Below are positions 26,287 to 34,423 of a stretch of 63,663 nt of DNA, one piece after another. Position 1 is the first letter of the stretch, and every line of letters starts with the position of its first letter. Below the pieces are notes generated by a model, which searched no databases, was not told where the DNA came from, and saw nothing but the letters and a program-made list of their open reading frames with translations. Origin of the DNA: Sulfurimonas sp. (GTDB taxonomy: Bacteria; Campylobacterota; Campylobacteria; Campylobacterales; Sulfurimonadaceae); contig JADGEZ010000007.1 of the NCBI GenBank assembly GCA_016744115.1, positions 1-63,663 of the forward strand. The letters are read 5' to 3'. The position numbers and the translations under genes are program-made.

Positions 26287-27111
26287 TTAGCGAATTTTAC
26301 CCGCTATCTCATCTGTTAAATCTACTTTTACTTTTGCATACATACCTGGAAAAACCATATCGTTAGTTTTTTCAAAATGAATACGAATCTTAAAAGTATG
26401 TGCCATCGGATTTGCACTTGGCACTATAGCTTTGATATATCCTGATGCTTTATAGTTTAAAGAGGGAACGCTAATATCAACTACTTTATTTCTTCTTACA
26501 TATTTGAGGTTAGATTCTGAAACCTCTGCTTGAATCTCCAAATGATCCATATCTACTATAATCATAGCCAACATTCCAGGACCTACCATATCACCAACTT
26601 GAATTCTTTTATCTACTAAAATTCCATCATTAGGAGCGAGTACTTTTAAATATCCTCCTATTGTGGCAAATTGTTTTACTTTTTCTGATGCTTGTTCAAT
26701 AGTAACTTGCATAGCTTCTAAAGCTCTATCGGCATTATCTGCAATCTCTTGTAAGTCTAAAAGTCGTGTATTAAATGTTTGTTTAGTAAAAGATTTTTTA
26801 TTACGAATTAAGTTTTCTTTATCTTTTCTAATACGGTAAGATCTTGAATAAAAAGATTCTAACATCAATCTTGCATGAGCAAGTGCCAAGTCTGCTTGTG
26901 CTTCCATTATGTCAAACTCTGCTGATTCTAGTTCAAAGAGGACATCTTCTCTCTCTACTCTATCTCCAACTTCAAAATTTACTTTTTTGACATATCCCAT
27001 ATATCTTACTGGAATCATTTTTTGATTGTTTGAGACAACCGTACCTGTCAAGACAAGTTTACTTCCAAATAAAGAACTTATTGTTATTAATGCGAGTATT
27101 ATAAATTTCAT
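26287..27111 (-). CDS. Periplasmic adaptor (membrane fusion protein) of an efflux system
   Basis: This 274-residue HlyD/RND-type adaptor has a Sec signal peptide (MKFIILALITISSLFGS). The first half of a biotinyl-lipoyl domain is YVKKVNFEVGDRVEREDVLFELES. A helical hairpin covers about residues 70-145, and the second lipoyl half is LKVLAPNDGILVDKRIQVGD. Beta-barrel strands extend to the C-terminus. No inner-membrane pump or outer-membrane factor is adjacent. It lies 10 bases downstream of a cytochrome gene and next to the copper receptor, so copper or redox stress handling is a possible context; the substrate is not shown by the sequence. Confidence 0.82.
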   Translation of the reverse strand: MKFIILALITISSLFGSKLVLTGTVVSNNQKMIPVRYMGYVKKVNFEVGDRVEREDVLFELESAEFDIMEAQADLALAHARLMLESFYSRSYRIRKDKENLIRNKKSFTKQTFNTRLLDLQEIADNADRALEAMQVTIEQASEKVKQFATIGGYLKVLAPNDGILVDKRIQVGDMVGPGMLAMIIVDMDHLEIQAEVSESNLKYVRRNKVVDISVPSLNYKASGYIKAIVPSANPMAHTFKIRIHFEKTNDMVFPGMYAKVKVDLTDEIAGKIR

Positions 27112-27121
27112 TTTTTTCCTT

Positions 27122-27532
27122 TTACCAGTTTCTTGTTTCTCTATGACACTTCATACATTGACCAAGTATTTTAGTGTATGCTTGAATCGCTTGTGCTGAA
27201 TCGCCATCCTTGTATCTTTGTAAAATTGTTAAAGTTTTTTGGTTTATTTTCTTTACAACCTTATTTGTCATACGAATTTTGTTATTCATATACCTAGCCA
27301 TGAAGTCTTTTTCTTCAACTTCTTCTAAGGGAGGCTGTACATTTTTCATTGCTGTTAAAAGATGTTCTACTCCTCCTGATACTGTATCATAGTTATTGTA
27401 GAAGAAACCACTTTGTATAGTGTTCATAGCTTGTGCCATCTCTTGCATATCATGGATTCTATCGGCTTTGGTATAGGGAGCAGCTGATAAAATTGTAGTT
27501 GCCAACATTGAAAACATAAACAAATATTTCAT
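27122..27532 (-). CDS. Periplasmic cytochrome c'-like protein
   Basis: This 136-residue protein has a Sec signal peptide (MKYLFMFSMLATTILSA), a helical body and a single haem-c motif CMKCH at residues 126-130, close to the C-terminus. A C-terminal CxxCH on a helical bundle is the arrangement of cytochrome c' (often NO-binding or redox-stress related). The gene is followed 10 bases later by the efflux adaptor, so the two are one transcription unit. The electron partner is unknown. Confidence 0.75.
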   Translation of the reverse strand: MKYLFMFSMLATTILSAAPYTKADRIHDMQEMAQAMNTIQSGFFYNNYDTVSGGVEHLLTAMKNVQPPLEEVEEKDFMARYMNNKIRMTNKVVKKINQKTLTILQRYKDGDSAQAIQAYTKILGQCMKCHRETRNW

Positions 27533-27755
27533 TTTTTTCCTTTATAAGTTTCGTTATTCTGGTCATTATATCTAAAAAAAGTACTCATGAGTAATCATTT
27601 ATATAAAATCTTATTTATTTTTTAAAAGTGTGTTATATCATGACAAATAACTTGAAATTATATTTTTATATAGTTTAAGTTATAATTAATTTATTAACAG
27701 TTATAATTCATATAACATTTAATAAACAAAAAATAAGAAACAACAAGGAAACAAC

Positions 27756-28595
27756 ATGAAAAATATAGTAATTAGTTCTATAGCTGCTTTAGCTTTAACA
27801 ACGAGTATCTCTGCATCAGATTTTAGCTTTGGTGACATGTTCAAAGATATGAAAGATGGTATTACATCAATAAGTAAAAATGCTAAAGATGCAACAACTT
27901 CAGGTGTATCAGGTGTAGTTGAAACTTCAAAATCTGCTGAGAGAACTACAAGCTCTGTGAGTTCTGACACTAAAGATTCTTTAGTTAAAATCTCTGATGA
28001 TGTAAAAACTTCTGAAGTTTCTACTAGTACAAGCACAACTACTACTATTTCTGGTGTATCTAAAGACTTAAGAGATTCTACAATAGAGATAGCTGAAGAC
28101 ACTAAAGATACAGCTTCTAACACGAGTAGAGATTTTAAAGACAGCTCAACTATGGCTTCTAAAGATTTCAAAGAGAGTTCAATCACAACTTCAAATAACA
28201 TCACTTCTTCAGTAGCTACTGTATCTGGAAATGTGAATGATTCTACAAAATCATTATCTAAGGATGCTAGTAATGCATCTAAGACTGTTTCAAATGATTT
28301 AAAAACTGGATCAAGTAATGTATCTCAAGATATGACATCTTCAGTAAACACGGCATCTACAAATGCTAATGATTCTACAAAAGCAATCTCTGGAGATATG
28401 AAAAACTCTGTAAACTCTATAGCTTCAAATGCTAATAACTCTACAAAAAGCATCTCTAAAGATACTGCTTCAGCTTCAAATACAGCATCTACAAACGCGG
28501 CTTCTGCAGTAAATACTACAACAACGAACGCTGCATCAGTTTCAAATACTGCATCTACAAACGCAGCTTCAGCTGTTAATAACCTTAACAAATAG
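27756..28595 (+). CDS. Exported LEA-like repeat protein
   Basis: This 279-residue protein has a Sec signal peptide (MKNIVISSIAALALTTSISA) followed by low-complexity sequence rich in Ser, Thr, Asn, Ala, Lys and Asp. The body shows an 11/22-residue period, clearest near the end (units such as SSVNTASTNANDSTKAISGD and NSVNSIASNANNSTKSISKD). The pattern predicts extended amphipathic helices or disorder, as in LEA and apolipoprotein-like stress proteins. No Pro, Cys or Trp is visible in the repeats. A good AAGGAAA ribosome site precedes the ATG. Function is unknown; desiccation, osmotic or envelope protection is an inference. Confidence 0.75.
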   Translation: MKNIVISSIAALALTTSISASDFSFGDMFKDMKDGITSISKNAKDATTSGVSGVVETSKSAERTTSSVSSDTKDSLVKISDDVKTSEVSTSTSTTTTISGVSKDLRDSTIEIAEDTKDTASNTSRDFKDSSTMASKDFKESSITTSNNITSSVATVSGNVNDSTKSLSKDASNASKTVSNDLKTGSSNVSQDMTSSVNTASTNANDSTKAISGDMKNSVNSIASNANNSTKSISKDTASASNTASTNAASAVNTTTTNAASVSNTASTNAASAVNNLNK

Positions 28596-28604
28596 TAAAG
28601 CCTG

Positions 28605-28627
28605 AGATTACACTTTATGTGTAATCT
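28605..28627. terminator. Bidirectional terminator hairpin
   Basis: AGATTACAC at 28605-28613 pairs perfectly with GTGTAATCT at 28619-28627 around TTTAT. It separates the rightward LEA-like gene from the convergent maeB gene, and A/T-rich tracts follow on both sides. Confidence 0.7.
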
Positions 28628-29889
28628 TAAATTAGAAGTGCTAACTCTTTTTTATAAACCTCAATATCAAAATTTTTCATACTAGAAGAACCACTATCAA
28701 TTGCAGCTTTTGCAACAGCACTTGAAATCTCAACTATAAGTCTTTTATCAAAAGGTTTTGGGATAATATAGTCTTTTGAAAACTCTATCTTTTTAGAATA
28801 TATCTCATTTAGATACTCTGGAACTTCTTCTCTTGCTAGTTGTGCTAGAGCGTGAGCTGCAGCTATTTTCATCTCTATGTTAATTTTTTTAGCATGAACA
28901 TCCATTGCCCCTCTAAAGATAAAAGGAAAACCTAAAACATTGTTTACTTGATTGTCGAAGTCACTTCTTCCTGTTGCTACTATAGCGTCAGATCTTGATT
29001 TTAAAACATCATCAGGAAAGACTTCAGGAGTAGGATTTGAAAGAGCAAAAACGATAGGATTTTCACTCATTAATTGAATATCTTCTATACTAAAAGCACC
29101 AGGGCGAGAAAGACCAAGAACTACATCCGCACCCTCAAACACTTCAGAATGAGTTTTGTAATGATGATCGGCAAATTCTCTCTTAAAATCATTTAAATCA
29201 CTTCTTCCACCATGAATAACACCTTTTGAGTCTATCATGTAAATAGTTTTTATTCCCATATGACGGTATAATCTTGCACACGAAATGGCAGCCGCTCCAG
29301 CACCAACGACTACTACTTTTAAAGTAGAGAGTTGTTTTCCAGCGATCTCACAAGCATTGATAATGGCAGCTGCTGAGATAACAGCCGTTCCATGTTGGTC
29401 ATCATGCATTACCGGGATATCTAACTCTTCAACAAGTCGTCTTTCAATCTCAAAACACTCAGGAGATTTAATATCTTCTAAGTTGATACCACCAAAGGTA
29501 GGGGCAATAGCTCTTACGGTATTACAAAAAGTATCTACATCTTCTGTATCTACTTCTATGTCAAAACAATCAAGTCCAGAAAAACTTTTAAATAATATAC
29601 CTTTTCCCTCCATAACTGGCTTTGAGGCAAGTGCGCCTAAGTTTCCAAGTCCAAGAACTGCGGTTCCGTTTGATATAACGGCAACTAAGTTTCCTTTTGC
29701 CGTATATCTGTAAGCATTTTGTGCTTTTTTTTGTATCTCTAAACAAGGTGTTGCTACACCTGGAGTATAGGCAAGACTTAAATCTTTTTGGCTTGCAACT
29801 GGCTTAGTTGTTTCTACGGAGATTTTTCCAGGCTTAGGAAATTCATGATAATCAAGAGCTTCTTGTTTTGTGACATTTCTATGTGGCAT
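28627..29889 (-). CDS. maeB: NAD(P)-dependent malic enzyme
   Basis: Malic enzyme oxidatively decarboxylates malate to pyruvate. The 420-residue protein has the malic domain (LSLAYTPGVATPCLEI; GNLVAVISNGTAVLGLGNLG), metal-site acidic residues in the VMHDDQHGTAV segment, and a Rossmann motif VVVGAGAAAISCARLY near residue 195. It lacks the C-terminal phosphotransacetylase-like domain of long MaeB, as usual for the short form in this phylum. It is transcribed away from ispA across a 70-bp gap. Confidence 0.93.
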   Translation of the reverse strand: MPHRNVTKQEALDYHEFPKPGKISVETTKPVASQKDLSLAYTPGVATPCLEIQKKAQNAYRYTAKGNLVAVISNGTAVLGLGNLGALASKPVMEGKGILFKSFSGLDCFDIEVDTEDVDTFCNTVRAIAPTFGGINLEDIKSPECFEIERRLVEELDIPVMHDDQHGTAVISAAAIINACEIAGKQLSTLKVVVVGAGAAAISCARLYRHMGIKTIYMIDSKGVIHGGRSDLNDFKREFADHHYKTHSEVFEGADVVLGLSRPGAFSIEDIQLMSENPIVFALSNPTPEVFPDDVLKSRSDAIVATGRSDFDNQVNNVLGFPFIFRGAMDVHAKKINIEMKIAAAHALAQLAREEVPEYLNEIYSKKIEFSKDYIIPKPFDKRLIVEISSAVAKAAIDSGSSSMKNFDIEVYKKELALLI

Positions 29890-29959
29890 TAGTGCATCCT
29901 TTTTTTTAAATTATACTCTCTTTAAGTAGATTTCTTGCATAAGTCCTATATAATTTCAA

Positions 29960-30808
29960 ATGCAAAAATTTGAAAAGTTTTTATTAGATAATTTACCAGT
30001 TTCAAAAAGCATCCATCCCCACTATGAAAAAGCACTTCAAGAGATGCTCATAGCAGGTGGAAAAAGGTTTCGTCCTGCCCTTTTATTAGGCGTTGTCCGT
30101 GCATATAATACTTTGATGTGTGATTCTGCTAGACATGCAGCACTTGCCATAGAACTCCTTCATACATATTCTCTTATACATGATGATTTACCAGCTATGG
30201 ATAACTCTCCTCTTCGCCGTGGCAAGCCAACTCTTCATGTAGTGTATGATGAGGTTACCGCTATCTTAGTAGGTGATGCACTCAATACTTATGCTTTTGA
30301 GGTCTTAGCAAATACTCCTTTTTGCGATGCTACAAGGGTAAAACTTATCCGAGAATTAGCAAGTAATGGTGGCTTAAACGGTATGGTTTTAGGTCAAGCG
30401 ATTGATTGTTATTTTGAAAACTCACCCTTAGATATAGTCGATGTGAAAATTCTTCATACAAATAAAACTGCAAAACTCATAGCTGCCTCACTTAAAATGG
30501 GTGCGATTATAGTAGGTCGTGAAGACTTAGAAGATGTCTTGTATAATTTTGGGATTAAGCTTGGGCTTTTGTTTCAAATTCAAGATGATATACTTGATCT
30601 TACACAAAGTTCACAAGAGGCTGGAAAATTGACTCATAATGATGGAGATAAAAATAGTTTTGTTACTTTGATAGGCTTAGAAGAGACTATGAAAGAAGCA
30701 AATACTTTAGCGGATGAACTCACTTTAGAGTTGAATGATTTTGATGAAAATTTAAAAAATGAACTTTCATCATTACTTAGAAAATACATAAACAGACATA
30801 GGAATTAA
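29960..30808 (+). CDS. ispA: Polyprenyl diphosphate synthase (FPP/GGPP type)
   Basis: This enzyme condenses isopentenyl diphosphate with allylic diphosphates to make farnesyl or geranylgeranyl diphosphate. The first aspartate-rich motif is HDDLPAMDNSPLRRGKPT near residue 75 (DDx4D, typical of bacterial FPP synthases). The second is FQIQDDILD near 213, and GGKRFRPALLL is at 31-41. The length of 282 residues is normal. The gene is followed by tkt 1 base later. No dxs is adjacent. Confidence 0.93.
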   Translation: MQKFEKFLLDNLPVSKSIHPHYEKALQEMLIAGGKRFRPALLLGVVRAYNTLMCDSARHAALAIELLHTYSLIHDDLPAMDNSPLRRGKPTLHVVYDEVTAILVGDALNTYAFEVLANTPFCDATRVKLIRELASNGGLNGMVLGQAIDCYFENSPLDIVDVKILHTNKTAKLIAASLKMGAIIVGREDLEDVLYNFGIKLGLLFQIQDDILDLTQSSQEAGKLTHNDGDKNSFVTLIGLEETMKEANTLADELTLELNDFDENLKNELSSLLRKYINRHRN

Positions 30809-30809
30809 A

Positions 30810-32735
30810 ATGAGTAACATTATGCGTCAAAAGATGGCAGATACTATAAGATTTTTAGCAGCAGATATGGTTCAGCGTGCTTCTTCAGGTCACCCAGGTG
30901 CACCTATGGGATTAGCAGATATTGCTGTAGTTTTGAGTGAACATCTCAATCATAACCCTAAAAATCCAGACTTTTTAAATCGTGATAGATTAGTATTTTC
31001 TGGTGGACATGCTACGGGGCTTATTTATTCTCTTTATTATCTTTGGGGCTATGGTTTAGAGATTGATGACTTAAAAAACTTTCGTCAGTTGGATTCTCTC
31101 ACTCCTGGACATCCTGAATACGGTCATACTAAAGGGATTGAGATTACAACAGGACCTCTGGGTCAAGGAGTTGCTAACGCTGTTGGTTTTTCTATGGCAT
31201 CAAAGTTTGTAGGAGAACAGGTAAATTCTGAGACTGCTTCTATGATAGATCATAATGTATATTGTTTTTGTGGTGATGGCGATTTAGAAGAGGGGCTTTC
31301 TTATGAATCGTGTTCTATTGCAGGACATAACAAACTTGATAATTTAATCCTTATTTATGACTCAAACAACATTACGATTGAGGGTTCTACAGATTTAAGT
31401 ATCAGCGAAAATATTCGTATGCGTTTTGAGTCTCAAAAATGGGATGTTATAGAGATTGATGGACATAATTTTCAAGAGATTGATACAGCCTTAACAAAAG
31501 CAAAAACAAATAATAAACCTACACTTATCATAGCAAATACTCTTATAGCAAAGGGTGCTGGAAAACTTGAGGGTTCACATCACTCTCATGGTGCGCCTTT
31601 AGGCGATGAGCTTATTGCTATAGCAAAAAAAGAGGCTAGATTTGACCCTGATAAAACTTTTCATGTAGATGAAGATGTATTAGTCCGTTTTAGAGCTACC
31701 ATAGAAGAAGGTGACTTACTCCAAAGAGAGTGGATTCATAGACAAAAAACTCTACCACTCATAGAACAAAATGAAGCTCTTAATGCTTTACAAAATCCTG
31801 ATTTTTCAAGAATTGAGTATCCTACTTTTGAAAAAGCTGAAGCAACTCGTGGAACAAATGGGAAAATTATGAATGCTATTGCTAAAGCAATTCCATCTTT
31901 TTTGGGTGGTTCAGCAGATTTAAGCCCATCAAATAAAACAAACTTAAACGATATGGGCGTATATCCAAAGGGGAGAAATATCTACTTTGGTATCCGTGAA
32001 CATGCTATGGCTTCTATCGTAAATGCTATGGCACTTTATGGTCCTCTTTTGCCTTTTTCCGCTACATTTTTTGTTTTCTCAGACTACTTAAAACCAGCAG
32101 CTCGAATTGCAGCACTTACTGGTATCCAACAATTTTTTATCTGGACGCATGATTCTATCGGTGTGGGCGAGGATGGTCCAACGCATCAGCCTATCGAGCA
32201 TTTATCTCAGTTTCGTGCCTTACCTAACTTTTATGTATGGCGTCCAGCCGATGGAGCAGAGAACATTGAAGCTTGGAAAACGGCACTTAGCATGAGTACA
32301 TCACCATCAGCATTTGTATGTTCTCGTCAAAACTTAGCAGTACTTCCAAAGGCTGTTCTTGGAGAGCCATCAAGAGGTGGATATTTACTATCCTCAGATG
32401 ATAATGCGACAATAACAATCATGGCATCAGGAAGTGAAGTAGAATTAGCCCTTAAAATAAAAGAGACATTAAATGCTCAAAATGTAGCTGTAAATGTTGT
32501 TTCAGTTCCTTGTTATGATATTTTCATAGAACAAGATGCTAAGTACATCTCCTCTATCATCAAAGAGGGTACAGCAACTGTAGCTATAGAAGCTGCTCGT
32601 GGACTTGAATGGTATAAGCTAGCAGATACTGTAATAGCAATGGATACATTCGGAGCATCAGCACCAGCGGCTAAACTCTTTGAGAAGTTTGGTTTCACGG
32701 TTGAGAGTGTTTTAGAAAAGATTAAAACTAGATAG
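30810..32735 (+). CDS. tkt: Transketolase
   Basis: This thiamine-diphosphate enzyme transfers two-carbon units in the pentose phosphate pathway. The 641-residue protein has SSGHPGAPMGLADI near residue 25, the ThDP motif CGDGDLEEGLSYES near 155, and the pyrimidine-domain segments FGIREHAMAS and DSIGVGEDGPTHQPIEHL. All domains are present at normal length. It is coupled to ispA upstream and followed 3 bases later by the DUF6584-like gene. Confidence 0.96.
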   Translation: MSNIMRQKMADTIRFLAADMVQRASSGHPGAPMGLADIAVVLSEHLNHNPKNPDFLNRDRLVFSGGHATGLIYSLYYLWGYGLEIDDLKNFRQLDSLTPGHPEYGHTKGIEITTGPLGQGVANAVGFSMASKFVGEQVNSETASMIDHNVYCFCGDGDLEEGLSYESCSIAGHNKLDNLILIYDSNNITIEGSTDLSISENIRMRFESQKWDVIEIDGHNFQEIDTALTKAKTNNKPTLIIANTLIAKGAGKLEGSHHSHGAPLGDELIAIAKKEARFDPDKTFHVDEDVLVRFRATIEEGDLLQREWIHRQKTLPLIEQNEALNALQNPDFSRIEYPTFEKAEATRGTNGKIMNAIAKAIPSFLGGSADLSPSNKTNLNDMGVYPKGRNIYFGIREHAMASIVNAMALYGPLLPFSATFFVFSDYLKPAARIAALTGIQQFFIWTHDSIGVGEDGPTHQPIEHLSQFRALPNFYVWRPADGAENIEAWKTALSMSTSPSAFVCSRQNLAVLPKAVLGEPSRGGYLLSSDDNATITIMASGSEVELALKIKETLNAQNVAVNVVSVPCYDIFIEQDAKYISSIIKEGTATVAIEAARGLEWYKLADTVIAMDTFGASAPAAKLFEKFGFTVESVLEKIKTR

Positions 32736-32738
32736 TGC

Positions 32739-33197
32739 ATGACTAAAAAACAAAAAAAGAAGTTGGCTTTAGCACTCCAAGAAAAAGGACATTGGAGAGT
32801 AAAAGAATTGTTACAAAGTTATATTTCAGGTTTGGAGTATGACAAAGAAACATATTTTGAATATGCAAAAATACTTCATCATTATGGCGATTTCGTTCAA
32901 AGTGGTAAATATTTTTTTCTTTGTGATACTTCAATTGAAAAATATAAAAAAGCAATTGATATGTATTTACTTAGAAATACATATAAAAAAATCCTACATG
33001 ACACACCAAGGCAATTCAAAAAATTATATACAAAAAATAAAAGAAAACATCTAAATAATAAGGATGAAAATAATGTATCAAATGTAGTCGGTACCTCTAT
33101 TTTAATATTTATTTTATCTGTATTTTTTATAGGATTATTTACTATAGCAAGTTATATTCTAAACTTTATAATGTCCTCCATTGTCAAAATAACTTAA
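32739..33197 (+). CDS. DUF6584-like membrane-anchored helical repeat protein
   Basis: This 152-residue protein has an N-terminal TPR-like helical region (GHWRVKELLQSYISG, AKILHHYGDFVQSGKYFFLC) that resembles DUF6584. A basic linker and one C-terminal transmembrane helix (TSILIFILSVFFIGLFTIAS) follow. It starts 3 bases after tkt and may be read through from it. The function is unknown. The base composition is more AT-rich than tkt. Confidence 0.65.
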   Translation: MTKKQKKKLALALQEKGHWRVKELLQSYISGLEYDKETYFEYAKILHHYGDFVQSGKYFFLCDTSIEKYKKAIDMYLLRNTYKKILHDTPRQFKKLYTKNKRKHLNNKDENNVSNVVGTSILIFILSVFFIGLFTIASYILNFIMSSIVKIT

Positions 33198-33226
33198 GCT
33201 AACGCTCCAGTTTTTTAGTTGTTTTA

Positions 33227-34423
33227 TTAGAGATTTTTTTGTAAAAACAATAATTCTAACTTTTCCTTAATATAATCAATATGCACTTTTTCTTGTTCTA
33301 GCCTAAAATTTTTCGCATAGTAGTCATCTACTAATCTATCATATATAATTAATTCTTGCTCATTTAAATTTGGCAATATTTTTTTTGTTTTTTTTAGATT
33401 AGTATCTTTTGTAGCATATATAGAAAATCTCTTTATAAGTTCTTCGTCCATAAATATTGAACGGAGATGTTCATAATAAGCTCTGGCTTGTGAAAGTATC
33501 GCAAACCCATCTCTATCTATATCCCCCCAATAAAAAAGTTTCTTTGATTTTAGGCACTCTACATCTCTTAAAATCTCAATTCCATATCCACTTCCAAAAA
33601 TAACCATAGAGTTTTTAACTTGAGGAAAAGAGAGTGTCGTTATCTTATTTTCAACTATGAAAATATTTTCACATTCAATGTTTAGTTTTTTAAACTCATC
33701 TATAGGTACAGAAATATCACTTAGTCCGCAAAGTTTTTGATTCTCATCTAAAATTCTAAACCGTACAATAGGCATAGGGTATTTTAAAAAATATTTTTTC
33801 TCAAAACCAAAGTTACTAAGAGTTTTAATCTCTTCTTTTTTATTTTTACTACTAAGTAAAAGTGAAAAAAGTATATCTAAGATTTTTTGATTTTTTTGTA
33901 TAAATTTAGTGTCAATACCTACGATACTAAGTTCTCTTGTATATATATTTGGTCTTGGATTATTTATAAAAAAATCACATACCAAAAGGAGTTCATCCCA
34001 TATTTTCACATAATCTAAAAGTAAAAAAGGTTTTTCAAGTATAAGCTTTTGTAAATCAGGGTATCTGAAAATAATTTTCTTGTACTCTTGTTTAAACAAC
34101 TTACACTCTTCATCTTTAGATATAAAATTTAAAAAGCTTCTTTCATCTTTAAAATGAACTGCAATTGGAAGTTTTTGTAAACCTATACTTTTAAAATTAA
34201 ACTCTTTATACTCCAACTCAAAATTTTCTTTTTTTAAACTATTTAACTCATTTAAAAGAGTGGCGTAATTATCTCTTAAATCACTCTGTTTTAATTTTTT
34301 GAGTTTTATCTCTAAGGGAAATAAATCTGATTGTTCTATGGTATTTATATAAAATTTTCCACTTGTATAAATTTTAAGTGCTTTACTTGAAATATCTTTT
34401 TTACTATAGATTTTAGCTTTCAT
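33227..34423 (-). CDS. jetD: Wadjet protein JetD (DUF3322/DUF2220 nuclease)
   Basis: JetD is the Toprim nuclease of the Wadjet anti-plasmid system and cuts circular DNA that the JetABC motor has reeled in. The 398-residue protein has an N-terminal DUF3322 region and a C-terminal Toprim-like DUF2220 domain. Visible motifs are MVIFGSGYGIEIL and the metal site FYWGDIDRDGFAILS near residue 290-305. The gene overlaps the end of jetC by 11 bases and is last in the jetABCD operon. It appears intact. Confidence 0.9.
   Translation of the reverse strand: MKAKIYSKKDISSKALKIYTSGKFYINTIEQSDLFPLEIKLKKLKQSDLRDNYATLLNELNSLKKENFELEYKEFNFKSIGLQKLPIAVHFKDERSFLNFISKDEECKLFKQEYKKIIFRYPDLQKLILEKPFLLLDYVKIWDELLLVCDFFINNPRPNIYTRELSIVGIDTKFIQKNQKILDILFSLLLSSKNKKEEIKTLSNFGFEKKYFLKYPMPIVRFRILDENQKLCGLSDISVPIDEFKKLNIECENIFIVENKITTLSFPQVKNSMVIFGSGYGIEILRDVECLKSKKLFYWGDIDRDGFAILSQARAYYEHLRSIFMDEELIKRFSIYATKDTNLKKTKKILPNLNEQELIIYDRLVDDYYAKNFRLEQEKVHIDYIKEKLELLFLQKNL

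Noticed and set aside
27719..28591. Two hydrophobic Val/Leu-rich leftward frames opposite the LEA-like gene
   Set aside because: They arise from the complement of Ser/Thr/Lys/Asp-rich repeat codons; the forward frame has a signal peptide, ribosome site and terminator.
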